From Ectopseudomonas composti (GTDB lineage: Bacteria; Pseudomonadota; Gammaproteobacteria; Pseudomonadales; Pseudomonadaceae), in NCBI RefSeq assembly GCF_900115475.1, contig NZ_FOWP01000005.1, forward strand, positions 248,001 to 312,000: a DNA stretch of 64,000 nucleotides. Reading direction: 5' to 3'. The notes below the pieces were generated by a model. It did not search any database. It was given only the letters and a program-made list of their open reading frames with translations, and had not been told where the DNA came from. Positions 1 to 8,408 of this stretch are shown piece after piece; the first letter of the stretch is position 1; each line of letters begins with the position of its first letter. Made by a program: the position numbers and the translations under genes.

Positions 1-1
1 C

Positions 2-1297
2 TTCGCCGGCCTGCAGGCCGGCCTCAATCTGCTGCACTACCTCTGCGAACACCACTGGCACGAACTGCATCCGCGTAAGCCGCGAACCCGTGCTGCAGCC
101 CTCAACTGGCTGCTGCCGCGTCTGGAGCAGGCGCTGGCCGAGCACGTACCGATCAGCGAGCAACTGCCACTGTTCCGCCGTCTGGCCGAGCATCTGCATG
201 GCCTCGAGGCCAGCCTGTCGAGCCATCTCGGCGAGGACTCGCCGCTGCTGTTGCCGCTGTGCCGTCGCCTTGACGAGCAGATCAAGCGCGCCAGCCAGGG
301 TCAGGCTGAGCCTGGCGCCGTGGGCGCCGCCATCGCTCAGGTCAAGCAGGTCGCTACCCAGATCATCACCGGCACCGGCCCCATCGAGAACGAGAAGGAC
401 GCGCACAAGGCCCTGCGTACCCAGCAGGACGCCGCTCGCCCGTTGTGCGCCTGGTGGCTGAAGAACAAGGCCACCGATCTCAAGCCGTTGCGCCTGTCGC
501 GCACCCTGCTGTGGCTGCCTATAGAGTCACTGCCCGAGCGCAACGCCGAACACATCACGGCCTTGCGCGGCCTGCCGGCCGACAAGCTGGCCTCCTACAA
601 GGAACGCTTCGCTCAGGCCGCCTATGCTGACTTGCTCGCTGACCTAGAGGCCAGCATCGCCCGTGCGCCGTTCTGGCTCGACGGCCAGCGCCTGGTCTGG
701 GAGTGCCTGCAGGAGCTCAAGGCCGAGCAAGCCATGCGCGAAGTGGAAATCCAGTTCGCCCTGTTTCTGCAACGAGTGCCGGGCCTCGACGAGCTGCGGT
801 TTCATGACGGCATCCCTTTCGCCGACGCCGAAACCCGCGTCTGGATCGGCGCCCACGTACTGCCGCACCTGCAGGCGCCGGAAATCGAGAAGAAGCCTGC
901 CGCCAGCGAGATGGGCGCCACGCCGCCCTGGGAAGAAGCCTTGCAGAAGGTGCTGCCCGGCCTGCGCAAGGACGGCCTGAAAGTCGCCGTGCAACAACTC
1001 AAGGAAGGCATGTCGCGCGCCCGTGGCGGTCGCGAACGCTTCTTCTGGCAACTGACCCTGGCTCGCCTGTGTTTCGCCGCGAAGAAGTACGACCTGGCCA
1101 AGACCCAGCTCGAATCGCTCGACCAGACGCTGCAGGCCTCCAGCCTCGGCGAGTGGGAACCCGATCTCGCCCTGGATGTGCTGCGCCTGCTGCACAACTG
1201 CTGCGAGCTCCTGCCGCAGAACCATGCGGTGCGCGACAGCAAGGACGAGATCTATCGCAGGTTGTGCCACCTCGACCTCGAGGTGGTGCTGGAGTAA
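2..1297 (+). CDS. tssA: Type VI secretion protein TssA (5'-truncated)
   Basis: The reading frame is open from the first bases, so the gene begins upstream and only about 431 C-terminal residues are present. The visible N-terminal part carries an ImpA_N-like stretch with WHELHP and LNWLLPRL, as seen in TssA proteins. The rest is a long helical region that fits the VasJ/TssA2-type C-terminal domain. TssA caps and organises the baseplate and the growing sheath/tube end. It is followed by tssB with a 54-base gap, as in the P. aeruginosa H2 cluster. An internal ATG at 251 is not the true start, because homology continues upstream of it. The family call is from motif recognition and context. Confidence 0.9.
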   Translation, partial: FAGLQAGLNLLHYLCEHHWHELHPRKPRTRAAALNWLLPRLEQALAEHVPISEQLPLFRRLAEHLHGLEASLSSHLGEDSPLLLPLCRRLDEQIKRASQGQAEPGAVGAAIAQVKQVATQIITGTGPIENEKDAHKALRTQQDAARPLCAWWLKNKATDLKPLRLSRTLLWLPIESLPERNAEHITALRGLPADKLASYKERFAQAAYADLLADLEASIARAPFWLDGQRLVWECLQELKAEQAMREVEIQFALFLQRVPGLDELRFHDGIPFADAETRVWIGAHVLPHLQAPEIEKKPAASEMGATPPWEEALQKVLPGLRKDGLKVAVQQLKEGMSRARGGRERFFWQLTLARLCFAAKKYDLAKTQLESLDQTLQASSLGEWEPDLALDVLRLLHNCCELLPQNHAVRDSKDEIYRRLCHLDLEVVLE

Positions 1298-1351
1298 GGC
1301 GCCAACACGCCAATCAAGGCCTCCGGGCCATCAACGCAAAGGAGAACACCC

Positions 1352-1858
1352 ATGGCCAAAGAAGGCTCGGTAGCCCCCAAGGAACGCATCAACGTCACCT
1401 TCAAACCCGCCACCGGCGGTGCCCAGGAAGAGATCGAACTGCCGCTGAAACTCATGGTGCTCGGCGATTTCACCCAGCGTGCCGACGATCGCAAGATCGA
1501 AGACCGCAAGCCCATCAGCATCGACAAGAACAGCTTCGATGAAGTGTTGGCCAAGCAGGAGCTGAACTTGACCTTCGCCGTACCGAACCGCCTGCAGGAC
1601 GAGCAGGAAGGTGACGAGCTGGCCGTTCAGCTGAAGATCAACTCCATGAAGGACTTCAACCCGGCCAACCTGGTCGATCAGGTCCCTGAACTGAAGAAAC
1701 TGATGGAGCTGCGCGATGCCCTGGTCGCCCTGAAGGGCCCGCTGGGTAACGCCCCGGCCTTCCGCAAGGCCATCGAGAGCGTGCTCTCCGACGACGACTC
1801 GCGTGACCGCGTGCTCGGCGAACTGGGCCTGGCCGCCCAAGGCAAGCTCGATTCCTGA
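1352..1858 (+). CDS. tssB: Type VI sheath small subunit TssB (VipA)
   Basis: The protein has 168 residues, normal for TssB/VipA. It begins with the family-typical pattern of a basic start, then RINVTFKP, then ELPLKLMVLGDF. With TssC it forms the contractile cytoplasmic sheath that drives the Hcp tube. The start ATG is preceded by AAAGGAGAA at good spacing. tssC follows after 25 bases, so the two are co-transcribed and made in stoichiometric amounts. Confidence 0.97.
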   Translation: MAKEGSVAPKERINVTFKPATGGAQEEIELPLKLMVLGDFTQRADDRKIEDRKPISIDKNSFDEVLAKQELNLTFAVPNRLQDEQEGDELAVQLKINSMKDFNPANLVDQVPELKKLMELRDALVALKGPLGNAPAFRKAIESVLSDDDSRDRVLGELGLAAQGKLDS

Positions 1859-1883
1859 TTCTCACTGACAAGGACGCATATTC

Positions 1884-3362
1884 ATGAGCACGACTAGCGC
1901 AGCAGTAGAAGGCGGCCATAGCGCCGCTGAACTCGGCATCCTCGACCGCATCATCGCGGAAACCAAGCTGACTCCGGACGACGAAGCCTACGACATCGCC
2001 AAGCGTGGTGTGTCGGCCTTCATCGAAGAGCTGCTCAAGCCGCAGAACGAAAACGAGCCGGTTAAGAAGGCCATGGTCGACCGCATGATCGCCGAGATCG
2101 ACGCCAAGCTCAGCCGGCAGATGGACGAGATCCTCCACCACACGGACTTCCAGGCCCTGGAATCCTCCTGGCGTGGCCTCAAGCTGCTGGTGGATCGCAC
2201 CAACTTCCGCGAGAACATCAAGCTGGAGATTCTCAACGCCTCCAAGCAAGATCTGCTCGATGACTTCGAAGACAGCCCGGAAATCGTTCAATCCGGCCTG
2301 TACAAGCACATCTACACCGCCGAGTACGGCCAGTTCGGTGGCCAGCCGGTCGGCGCCCTGATCGCCAACTACTTCTTCGATCCGAGCGCCCCGGACGTCA
2401 AGACCCTGCAGTACGTCGCTTCGGTGGCCTGCATGTCCCACGCGCCGTTCATCGCCGCTGCCGGCCCGAAATTCTTCGGCCTGGAGACCTTCACCGGCCT
2501 GCCGGATCTGAAGGATCTGAAAGACCACTTCGAAGGTCCGCAATTCACCAAGTGGCAGAGCTTCCGTGAGCAGGAAGATGCCCGCTACGTTGGCCTCACC
2601 GTACCGCGCTTCCTGTTGCGCAACCCGTACGACCCGGAAGACAACCCGGTGAAGACCTTCGTCTACAAGGAAAACGTGGCCAACAGCCATGAGCATTACC
2701 TGTGGGGCAACACCGCCTACACCTTCGCCAGCCGTCTGACCGACAGCTTCGCCAAGTTCCGCTGGTGCCCGAACATCATCGGCCCGCAGAGCGGTGGCGC
2801 GGTGGAAGACCTGCCGCTGCACCATTTCGAGAGCATGGGCGAAATCGAGACCAAGATCCCTACCGAGGTGCTGGTCTCCGACCGCCGCGAGTATGAGCTG
2901 GCCGAAGAAGGTTTCATCGCCCTGACCATGCGCAAGGGCAGCGACAACGCCGCATTCTTCTCCGCCAACTCCACGCAAAAGCCGAAATTCTTCGGCATCA
3001 GCGAAGAAGGCAAGACTGCTGAGCTGAACTACAAGCTGGGCACCCAGCTGCCATACATGTTCATCGTCAACCGCCTGGCCCACTACCTGAAAGTGCTGCA
3101 GCGCGAGCAGATCGGCGCCTGGAAAGAGCGTACCGACCTCGAGCTGGAGCTGAACAAGTGGATTCGCCAGTACGTCGCCGACCAGGAGAACCCGAGCTCC
3201 GAAGTGCGTAGCCGCCGTCCGCTGCGTGCCGCCCAGGTCATCGTCAGCGATGTCGAAGGCGAGCCGGGCTGGTACCGCGTCAGCCTGAACGTGCGCCCGC
3301 ACTTCAAGTACATGGGGGCCGACTTCACCCTGTCGCTGGTCGGCAAGCTGGACAAGGAATAA
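1884..3362 (+). CDS. tssC: Type VI sheath large subunit TssC (VipB)
   Basis: The protein has 492 residues, the usual TssC/VipB length. Recognisable family segments are DFQALESSWRGLKLLVD (about residue 90), LPLHHFESMGEIETKIPTEV and the C-terminal RPHFKYMGADFTLSLVGKL. It is the large sheath subunit; its C-terminal domain is what ClpV depolymerises after firing. The ATG has an upstream AAGGA (1869-1873). It sits between tssB and tssE in the standard order. A 548-residue open frame on the opposite strand is a GC-rich shadow. Confidence 0.98.
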   Translation: MSTTSAAVEGGHSAAELGILDRIIAETKLTPDDEAYDIAKRGVSAFIEELLKPQNENEPVKKAMVDRMIAEIDAKLSRQMDEILHHTDFQALESSWRGLKLLVDRTNFRENIKLEILNASKQDLLDDFEDSPEIVQSGLYKHIYTAEYGQFGGQPVGALIANYFFDPSAPDVKTLQYVASVACMSHAPFIAAAGPKFFGLETFTGLPDLKDLKDHFEGPQFTKWQSFREQEDARYVGLTVPRFLLRNPYDPEDNPVKTFVYKENVANSHEHYLWGNTAYTFASRLTDSFAKFRWCPNIIGPQSGGAVEDLPLHHFESMGEIETKIPTEVLVSDRREYELAEEGFIALTMRKGSDNAAFFSANSTQKPKFFGISEEGKTAELNYKLGTQLPYMFIVNRLAHYLKVLQREQIGAWKERTDLELELNKWIRQYVADQENPSSEVRSRRPLRAAQVIVSDVEGEPGWYRVSLNVRPHFKYMGADFTLSLVGKLDKE

Positions 3363-3368
3363 GCATCG

Positions 3369-3797
3369 ATGAACGGATACGGCAGCCTATTCGAGCGCCT
3401 CGGTGGTGAGGCTGGCCAGCGCGCCGGCTGGAGCCGCGAGGTCGCCGCCATGGCCTCGGTGGCTGCCCATCTGGCCAAGATGCTCAGCACCCGGGCGGGC
3501 AGCGTGCAAACGCTGCCCGACTACGGGTTGCCCGATTTGAACGATATGCGTCTGTCGCTGCACGACTCGCTGCAGCAGGCGCGTATCGCCATCGAACGCT
3601 TTATCGAGGCGTACGAACCACGACTGACCCAGGTGCGCGTGATCTCCCTGCCGCGTACCCATGACCCATTGCGTCAGGCCTTCGCTATCGACGCCATGCT
3701 GGAAATGGACGGCATCAAGCGTCAGGTCAGTTTCTCCGCGAGCCTGGATGGCAGCGGTCAGGTCAACGTCAACCCAGGAGCCTCACATGTCCGGTAA
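3369..3797 (+). CDS. tssE: Type VI baseplate protein TssE (gp25-like)
   Basis: The protein has 142 residues and a GPW/gp25-type fold. It begins GYGSLFERLGG, typical of TssE, and carries VQTLPDYGLPDLND and an IERFIEAYEPRLTQVRV segment matching the gp25 core. TssE is a baseplate wedge component. It starts 6 bases after the tssC stop and its last 11 bases overlap the PAAR effector gene, so that effector is translationally coupled to the core operon. In P. aeruginosa H2, tssF follows directly; here two accessory genes intervene. Confidence 0.93.
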   Translation: MNGYGSLFERLGGEAGQRAGWSREVAAMASVAAHLAKMLSTRAGSVQTLPDYGLPDLNDMRLSLHDSLQQARIAIERFIEAYEPRLTQVRVISLPRTHDPLRQAFAIDAMLEMDGIKRQVSFSASLDGSGQVNVNPGASHVR

Positions 3798-5229
3798 ACC
3801 CGCCGCCCGCCTGAGCGATCCCACCGCCTGCCCGATCCCCGGCCACGGCACCAACCCGATCGCCGCCGGCTCGCCCGACGTGCTGTTCGACAGCCTGCCC
3901 GCCGCCCGCATGGGCGATCCCTCCGCCTGCGGCGGCGCCATGGCCGGCGCGGTGATTCCCACCGTGCTGATCAATGGCAAGCCTGCGGCGGTGGTGGGCA
4001 GTGTGGGGAGCCATGGCAATGTGGTGGTGAGTGGGTCGGGGACTGTGATTATTGGGGCTAGCGGCGGCGGGGCGGGGTTTAGCCCGGTTGCACCTCTTTC
4101 TCTGGCTGCTGCGGTGGCCGCTGTCGTCAACGCAATTGTTCCTTCGGCACAAGCAGACGAACAAACGGGGCTGGATTACAGCGTCAGCCTTAAGCGTGGA
4201 GGGAATCATGTGCTCACGCCCCTGATGATCCCTGATTACGAAGAGTTGGCTCAAGGTACGACGAAGAACCTAGAAACTATCGATTTCCTGATACGCAATC
4301 GCAAGCAGGAGGCCGACAGCCTGACTCTGGAGGTATTTGATGGTGAAGCATTGCTTTACAGCGAAACCGATATTGCACCATTGCTACCCGAGGGGGAGCA
4401 CCTTTGGCAGTGGGATGGCTATGATCAGGGCGGGATTCTTGATACTCGAGTGTTGAAGAGCGAAAAGCTTTTGGTACGGCTCACAGCCCGTAAGGGTGCT
4501 GAGGAGCAGGTGACAGAGTTGCGCTTGGGGAACTCTTCACAGGAAGCGGACTGGGTCGATGCACGGGTAGATCGCAATGGTGGCTCAGTGGAACTTACCG
4601 TTCGCTCCAGCTTTTCTGATGGTGGTGTCTCCGGACGTAACGATAAGCTCACGGCCAGAACATTCGGTGAGCTCAAGGCTCTAGCCAAGGCAGGTGTCGA
4701 GCGTTACTGGTCGCGTGATGGAAGTCGCGGTGTCATTGGGGCTCCTATCCAGACTGAAAAGGGTGTTTTCCAAGTCAAAGTCTTTGCGCAGGTTAATAAA
4801 GAACCAAGTGCCAAGAACTTTCCTTTGATTGCCTCGATCAGCGACGACTTCGGCCGTTCCACCAGCTTTGCCATGTTCAAGAAGATCTATCACAACCAAG
4901 GCTGGTGGGCCGCTGCTAACTATCCGGTCAGTTTCGCTGATCAGGATTTCGAGCATACCGCTGCCCATGAACTGGGCCATCTCATCCTTAACGAATATGG
5001 CGATGGAGGGGTGATCCCAGAGTATTCATGGAGCCACAAGTCGACTTCTACGATCCTCACTCAGACGCCGCTGGAGAACAACCCAGTTCCAGCCAGCGGA
5101 GAAATTGACCTTATGCACTACCACTCTAATGGTCCGAGCAACATGCAGGACTATTGGGCGCGCTCCGTAGCGGCGGAGAAGGATGTCAAAGGGCTGCTAT
5201 GGCTGGCACGGGTGAAATTCAATGCTTAA
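3787..5229 (+). CDS. PAAR-tipped putative zinc metallopeptidase T6SS effector
   Basis: The protein has 480 residues from the ATG at 3787, which overlaps the tssE end; a longer in-frame extension is rejected because the PAAR sequence starts here. Residues 1 to about 97 are a PAAR/DUF4150-type spike (repeated SDPTACP / GDPSACGG / GSVGSHGNVVVSGS turns). A hydrophobic Ala-rich stretch covers about 100-123. The remainder is a cargo domain with a zincin HELGH motif at residues 394-398. PAAR proteins sharpen the VgrG tip and carry fused toxins, so a periplasmic or cytosolic metallopeptidase toxin is the likely role. The third zinc ligand is not obvious to me. The cargo part is AT-richer (hand-counted 60-base lines of 50 % and 53 % GC against 68 % in clpV), suggesting acquisition. 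The next gene is the likely immunity protein. Confidence 0.87.
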   Translation: MSGKPAARLSDPTACPIPGHGTNPIAAGSPDVLFDSLPAARMGDPSACGGAMAGAVIPTVLINGKPAAVVGSVGSHGNVVVSGSGTVIIGASGGGAGFSPVAPLSLAAAVAAVVNAIVPSAQADEQTGLDYSVSLKRGGNHVLTPLMIPDYEELAQGTTKNLETIDFLIRNRKQEADSLTLEVFDGEALLYSETDIAPLLPEGEHLWQWDGYDQGGILDTRVLKSEKLLVRLTARKGAEEQVTELRLGNSSQEADWVDARVDRNGGSVELTVRSSFSDGGVSGRNDKLTARTFGELKALAKAGVERYWSRDGSRGVIGAPIQTEKGVFQVKVFAQVNKEPSAKNFPLIASISDDFGRSTSFAMFKKIYHNQGWWAAANYPVSFADQDFEHTAAHELGHLILNEYGDGGVIPEYSWSHKSTSTILTQTPLENNPVPASGEIDLMHYHSNGPSNMQDYWARSVAAEKDVKGLLWLARVKFNA

Positions 5230-5608
5230 GCGAAGTCTTCTGCTTTGCTCGTTCATTGCCGTCGGCTGCAGCGCACAACCGAAAACGGCATTTATTGTCC
5301 ACTTCGAGAACGCATGCGCTTATCCCGTCGAAGTGTCCGTCCACGAGTACTCCAACGCCAAGGCTCCTTTTGTCCCTGGCCAACGGTTGGATGCAGGTGG
5401 ATCCGTAGAGGTGCTGTCCCATATCTCGTTCGATGAAAGCATCGATAAGAGCCTCCCAGCAGGCTACCGCTTGGACATTGCCGCCAACGGTGAGTCGATC
5501 ATGCTCGATAGGGGAGGCTTCCTAGGACAGCTAGCGCACTCACCTGTCGAGCGTAAAGGCCGCGCCATAAATATATGGACGATCCACGACACGGCCTTGT
5601 GCCCGTGA
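5222..5608 (+). CDS. Putative periplasmic immunity lipoprotein for the PAAR metallopeptidase
   Basis: The protein has 128 residues, with a short basic start (MLKR), a hydrophobic stretch and a lipobox-like AVGC that puts the lipidated cysteine at residue 16. I recognise no domain in the mature part, which has two further cysteines (32 and 127). The start lies 8 bases inside the effector gene, the usual tight coupling of effector and immunity genes. The codon usage is AT-richer, like the effector cargo. An outer-membrane or periplasmic immunity lipoprotein fits a toxin delivered to the periplasm. The immunity role is inferred from position and export only. Confidence 0.7.
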   Translation: MLKRSLLLCSFIAVGCSAQPKTAFIVHFENACAYPVEVSVHEYSNAKAPFVPGQRLDAGGSVEVLSHISFDESIDKSLPAGYRLDIAANGESIMLDRGGFLGQLAHSPVERKGRAINIWTIHDTALCP

Positions 5609-5635
5609 CGTCAAGCACAGGGATGAGCAAACAGT

Positions 5636-7426
5636 ATGTCGTTTAACCACTACTACCAAAGCGAACTCACCGCTCTGCGCCAACTGGGCAAGCGCTTCGC
5701 TGAGCGCAGCCCGGCGCTGGCGCCGTTTCTCGGCCAGGCGGGGCGCGACCCGGATGTCGAGCGTCTGCTCGAAGGTTTCGCATTCCTGACCGGGCGTCTG
5801 CGGCAGAAGCTCGACGACGAACTGCCAGAACTGACCCATTCACTGATGCACCTGCTGTGGCCGAATTACATGCGCCCGCTGCCGGCCTTCAGCATGCTCC
5901 AGTTCGATCCGCTGACCCGCCCCGGCCCAGCGTTGCCGGTCAGTCGTGGTACCCCGGTGGAGGCCAAGGCCATCGAGGGCGTCACTTGCCGCTTTCGCAC
6001 CTGCTTCCCCACCGAGGTACTGCCGCTGGCGCTGAGCGGCCTGGATTACTCGGTCAAGGGCGACGGTGCACTGCTCAGCCTGCGCCTGAGCATGACCGCC
6101 GATGGGCATATCGGCGAGATTGGCCTGAACAAGCTGCGTCTGCATCTGGCGGGCGAACGTTATATCGGTCAGATGCTTTACCTGGCGCTGCTGCGCAACC
6201 TCGGCGGTATCCAACTGGTGCTGCTAGATGCCGCCGGCAAGCCGATGCAGGATGCCTTCGGCCAGACCCTTGGCACGCTGCAGCTCAAGCCCGAGCAGGT
6301 TCAGCCGGTGGGCTTCGACGAGGATGAGGCGTTGATTCCCTATCCGCTGAACACCTTCCGCGGTTATCGCTATCTGCAGGAATACTTCGCCTTCCAGGAA
6401 AAATTCCTCTTCGTCGACCTGCTCGGTCTGGATGCCATCCACAGTCTGCCCGAGGATCTACTCAAGCAGGCGCGAGGCCTGGAGCTGCGTTTCGATATCC
6501 ACAAGTCCGGCGTGCAGCGCATTCGCCCGACCCTGGAGAATGTGCGTCTGTACTGCACGCCGGTGGTCAACCTGTTCCAGCACGATGCCATCCCGATCCG
6601 TCTCGATGGCAAGCAGGATCAGTATCTGTTGCTGCCGGCCGAGTTCGATTCACGGCATTGCGGTGTGTTCTCGGTCGACCGGGTCACCGGCTGGAAGCCG
6701 GGCGGCATGGGCTACGAAGAGTACGTGCCGTTCGAGTCGTTCGAGCACGACCCGAGCTTCGACGTGCCGGTGGCACGCCCGCACTACAGCGTGCGCCAAC
6801 AGCCTTCGATGCTCGGCGATGGCCTGGAAACCTGGCTCAGCTTTGGCCTGCGCAACCTCGACCAGCACGAGACGCTGTCCATCGAGCTGACCTGCACCAA
6901 CCAGAACCTGCCGCGTCAGCTGCGTCTGGGCGATATCTGCCTGCCCAGCGAGGACACTCCGGACTTTCTCAGCTTCCGCAACATCAGCGCGGTCACGCCG
7001 TGCTACGCGCCGCCGTTGCACCGCGACTTTCTGTGGAAGCTGATTTCCAACATGTCGCTGAACTACCTGTCGCTTGCCAACGTCGAGGCGCTCAAGGTGA
7101 TCCTCGAAACCTACGACCTACCGCGTTACTACGACCAGCACGCCGAGCGCGTCAGCAAGCGCCTGCTCGGCGGCCTCAAGAACATCGGTCACCGTCACGT
7201 CGACCGCCTGCACCGCGGCCTGCCGGTACGCGGCGTACGCACCGAACTGACCATGAACCCGGAAGGTTACCTGGGTGAGGGCGATCTATTTCTGTTCGCC
7301 TCGGTACTCAATGAATTTTTCGCCCTGTACGCCAGCCTCAACAGCTACCACGAGCTGCACGTACAGAGCACACAGGGAGAGTTGTACAAATGGACGCCAC
7401 GTATGGGGCAGCAGCCCCTGCTCTAA
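5636..7426 (+). CDS. tssF: Type VI baseplate protein TssF
   Basis: The protein has 596 residues, the usual TssF (VasA/ImpG) length. Diagnostic segments are FNHYYQSELTALRQLGKRFA at the N-terminus, followed by DPDVERLLEGFAFLTGRLRQKLDDELPELTHSLM, and later LPRYYDQHAERV. With TssG it builds the baseplate wedge. The start ATG has only a distant AGGG, so translation may depend on coupling. It follows the inserted effector/immunity pair by 27 bases, and its last 37 bases overlap tssG. Confidence 0.97.
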   Translation: MSFNHYYQSELTALRQLGKRFAERSPALAPFLGQAGRDPDVERLLEGFAFLTGRLRQKLDDELPELTHSLMHLLWPNYMRPLPAFSMLQFDPLTRPGPALPVSRGTPVEAKAIEGVTCRFRTCFPTEVLPLALSGLDYSVKGDGALLSLRLSMTADGHIGEIGLNKLRLHLAGERYIGQMLYLALLRNLGGIQLVLLDAAGKPMQDAFGQTLGTLQLKPEQVQPVGFDEDEALIPYPLNTFRGYRYLQEYFAFQEKFLFVDLLGLDAIHSLPEDLLKQARGLELRFDIHKSGVQRIRPTLENVRLYCTPVVNLFQHDAIPIRLDGKQDQYLLLPAEFDSRHCGVFSVDRVTGWKPGGMGYEEYVPFESFEHDPSFDVPVARPHYSVRQQPSMLGDGLETWLSFGLRNLDQHETLSIELTCTNQNLPRQLRLGDICLPSEDTPDFLSFRNISAVTPCYAPPLHRDFLWKLISNMSLNYLSLANVEALKVILETYDLPRYYDQHAERVSKRLLGGLKNIGHRHVDRLHRGLPVRGVRTELTMNPEGYLGEGDLFLFASVLNEFFALYASLNSYHELHVQSTQGELYKWTPRMGQQPLL

Positions 7427-8397
7427 GTCGATTGAGCAAAGGCATCCGCGAGTACAGCCTGTTCCAGGCCGTACAGCTGGTGCTGGAGCGCTTGGGTGCT
7501 GCTCATCCGCATCTGGATGAGGAGCACCTTTACGAATACCTGGAGTTCCAGGCCAATCCGAGCCTGGGTTTCCCTGGCAGCGATATCGATCGCGTGCAGT
7601 TCTTCGAGGAGCACGGCGAACTGCGCGCGCGCATGCGCGTCAACCTGGTCGGCCTGTTTGGCGGCGGTTCGCCGCTGCCGGCGTTCTATAGCGAACAGGC
7701 GCTGGGCGACAGCGAGGACGGCAACCCGACTCGCGACTTCCTCGACTTGTTCAACAACCGCCTGCAGCGCCTGTTGTTGCCGATCTGGCAGAAGTACCGC
7801 TACCGCGCCAGCTTCCAGAGCGGGGCGATGGATGCCTTCTCTGCGCACCTGTTCGCCCTGATTGGCCTGGGCAGCGAGCAGATCCGCCAGGCCCAGGAGC
7901 TGAACTGGAAGCGCCTGCTGCCCTACCTAGGCCTGCTCAGCCTGCGTGCCCACTCGGCGGCGCTGATCGAGTCGGTGCTGCGCTACTACTTCAAGCACGC
8001 CGAGCTGTTCATCGAGCAATGCCTGGAGCGCCAGGTAATCGTGTTGGACGAGCAGCGCAACCGCCTCGGCCTCGCCAACAGCCGTCTCGGTGAGGACACC
8101 GTGCTCGGTGAGCGCGTACGCGACCGCGGCGGCAAGTTCCGCATTCACGTGCGCCAGCTTGGCTGGACGCGCTTTCACGAGTTCCTGCCGATCGGCACGG
8201 GCTACCAGCCACTCTGTGCGCTGGTGCGCTTCACCCTGCGCGATCCACTGGACTACGACATCCGCCTGGAACTGCGTCAGGACGAAATCCGCGACCTGCG
8301 CATTGGCGAAGGCAACCCCTGCCTGCTGGGATGGACCACCTGGCTCGGGCGTGAGAACGCCGATGGCCTCGTGACCCTTGGCAGCAAGATTCATTAA
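7390..8397 (+). CDS. tssG: Type VI baseplate protein TssG
   Basis: The protein has 335 residues, normal for TssG (VasB/ImpH). The N-terminal part contains IREYSLFQAVQLVLERLG and the centre FGGGSPLPAFYSEQ, both characteristic of the family. It pairs with TssF in the baseplate wedge. The ATG at 7390 lies inside the end of tssF (37-base overlap), and CAGGGAGAG upstream serves as ribosome binding site. clpV follows after 11 bases. Confidence 0.96.
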   Translation: MDATYGAAAPALSRLSKGIREYSLFQAVQLVLERLGAAHPHLDEEHLYEYLEFQANPSLGFPGSDIDRVQFFEEHGELRARMRVNLVGLFGGGSPLPAFYSEQALGDSEDGNPTRDFLDLFNNRLQRLLLPIWQKYRYRASFQSGAMDAFSAHLFALIGLGSEQIRQAQELNWKRLLPYLGLLSLRAHSAALIESVLRYYFKHAELFIEQCLERQVIVLDEQRNRLGLANSRLGEDTVLGERVRDRGGKFRIHVRQLGWTRFHEFLPIGTGYQPLCALVRFTLRDPLDYDIRLELRQDEIRDLRIGEGNPCLLGWTTWLGRENADGLVTLGSKIH

Positions 8398-8408
8398 GGA
8401 CAGATGAA

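Noticed and set aside
1656..3302. 548-codon open frame opposite tssC
   Set aside because: It is an antisense shadow of a clear tssC gene; the amino-acid composition reflects complementary GC-rich codons and no ribosome site or family resemblance is seen.
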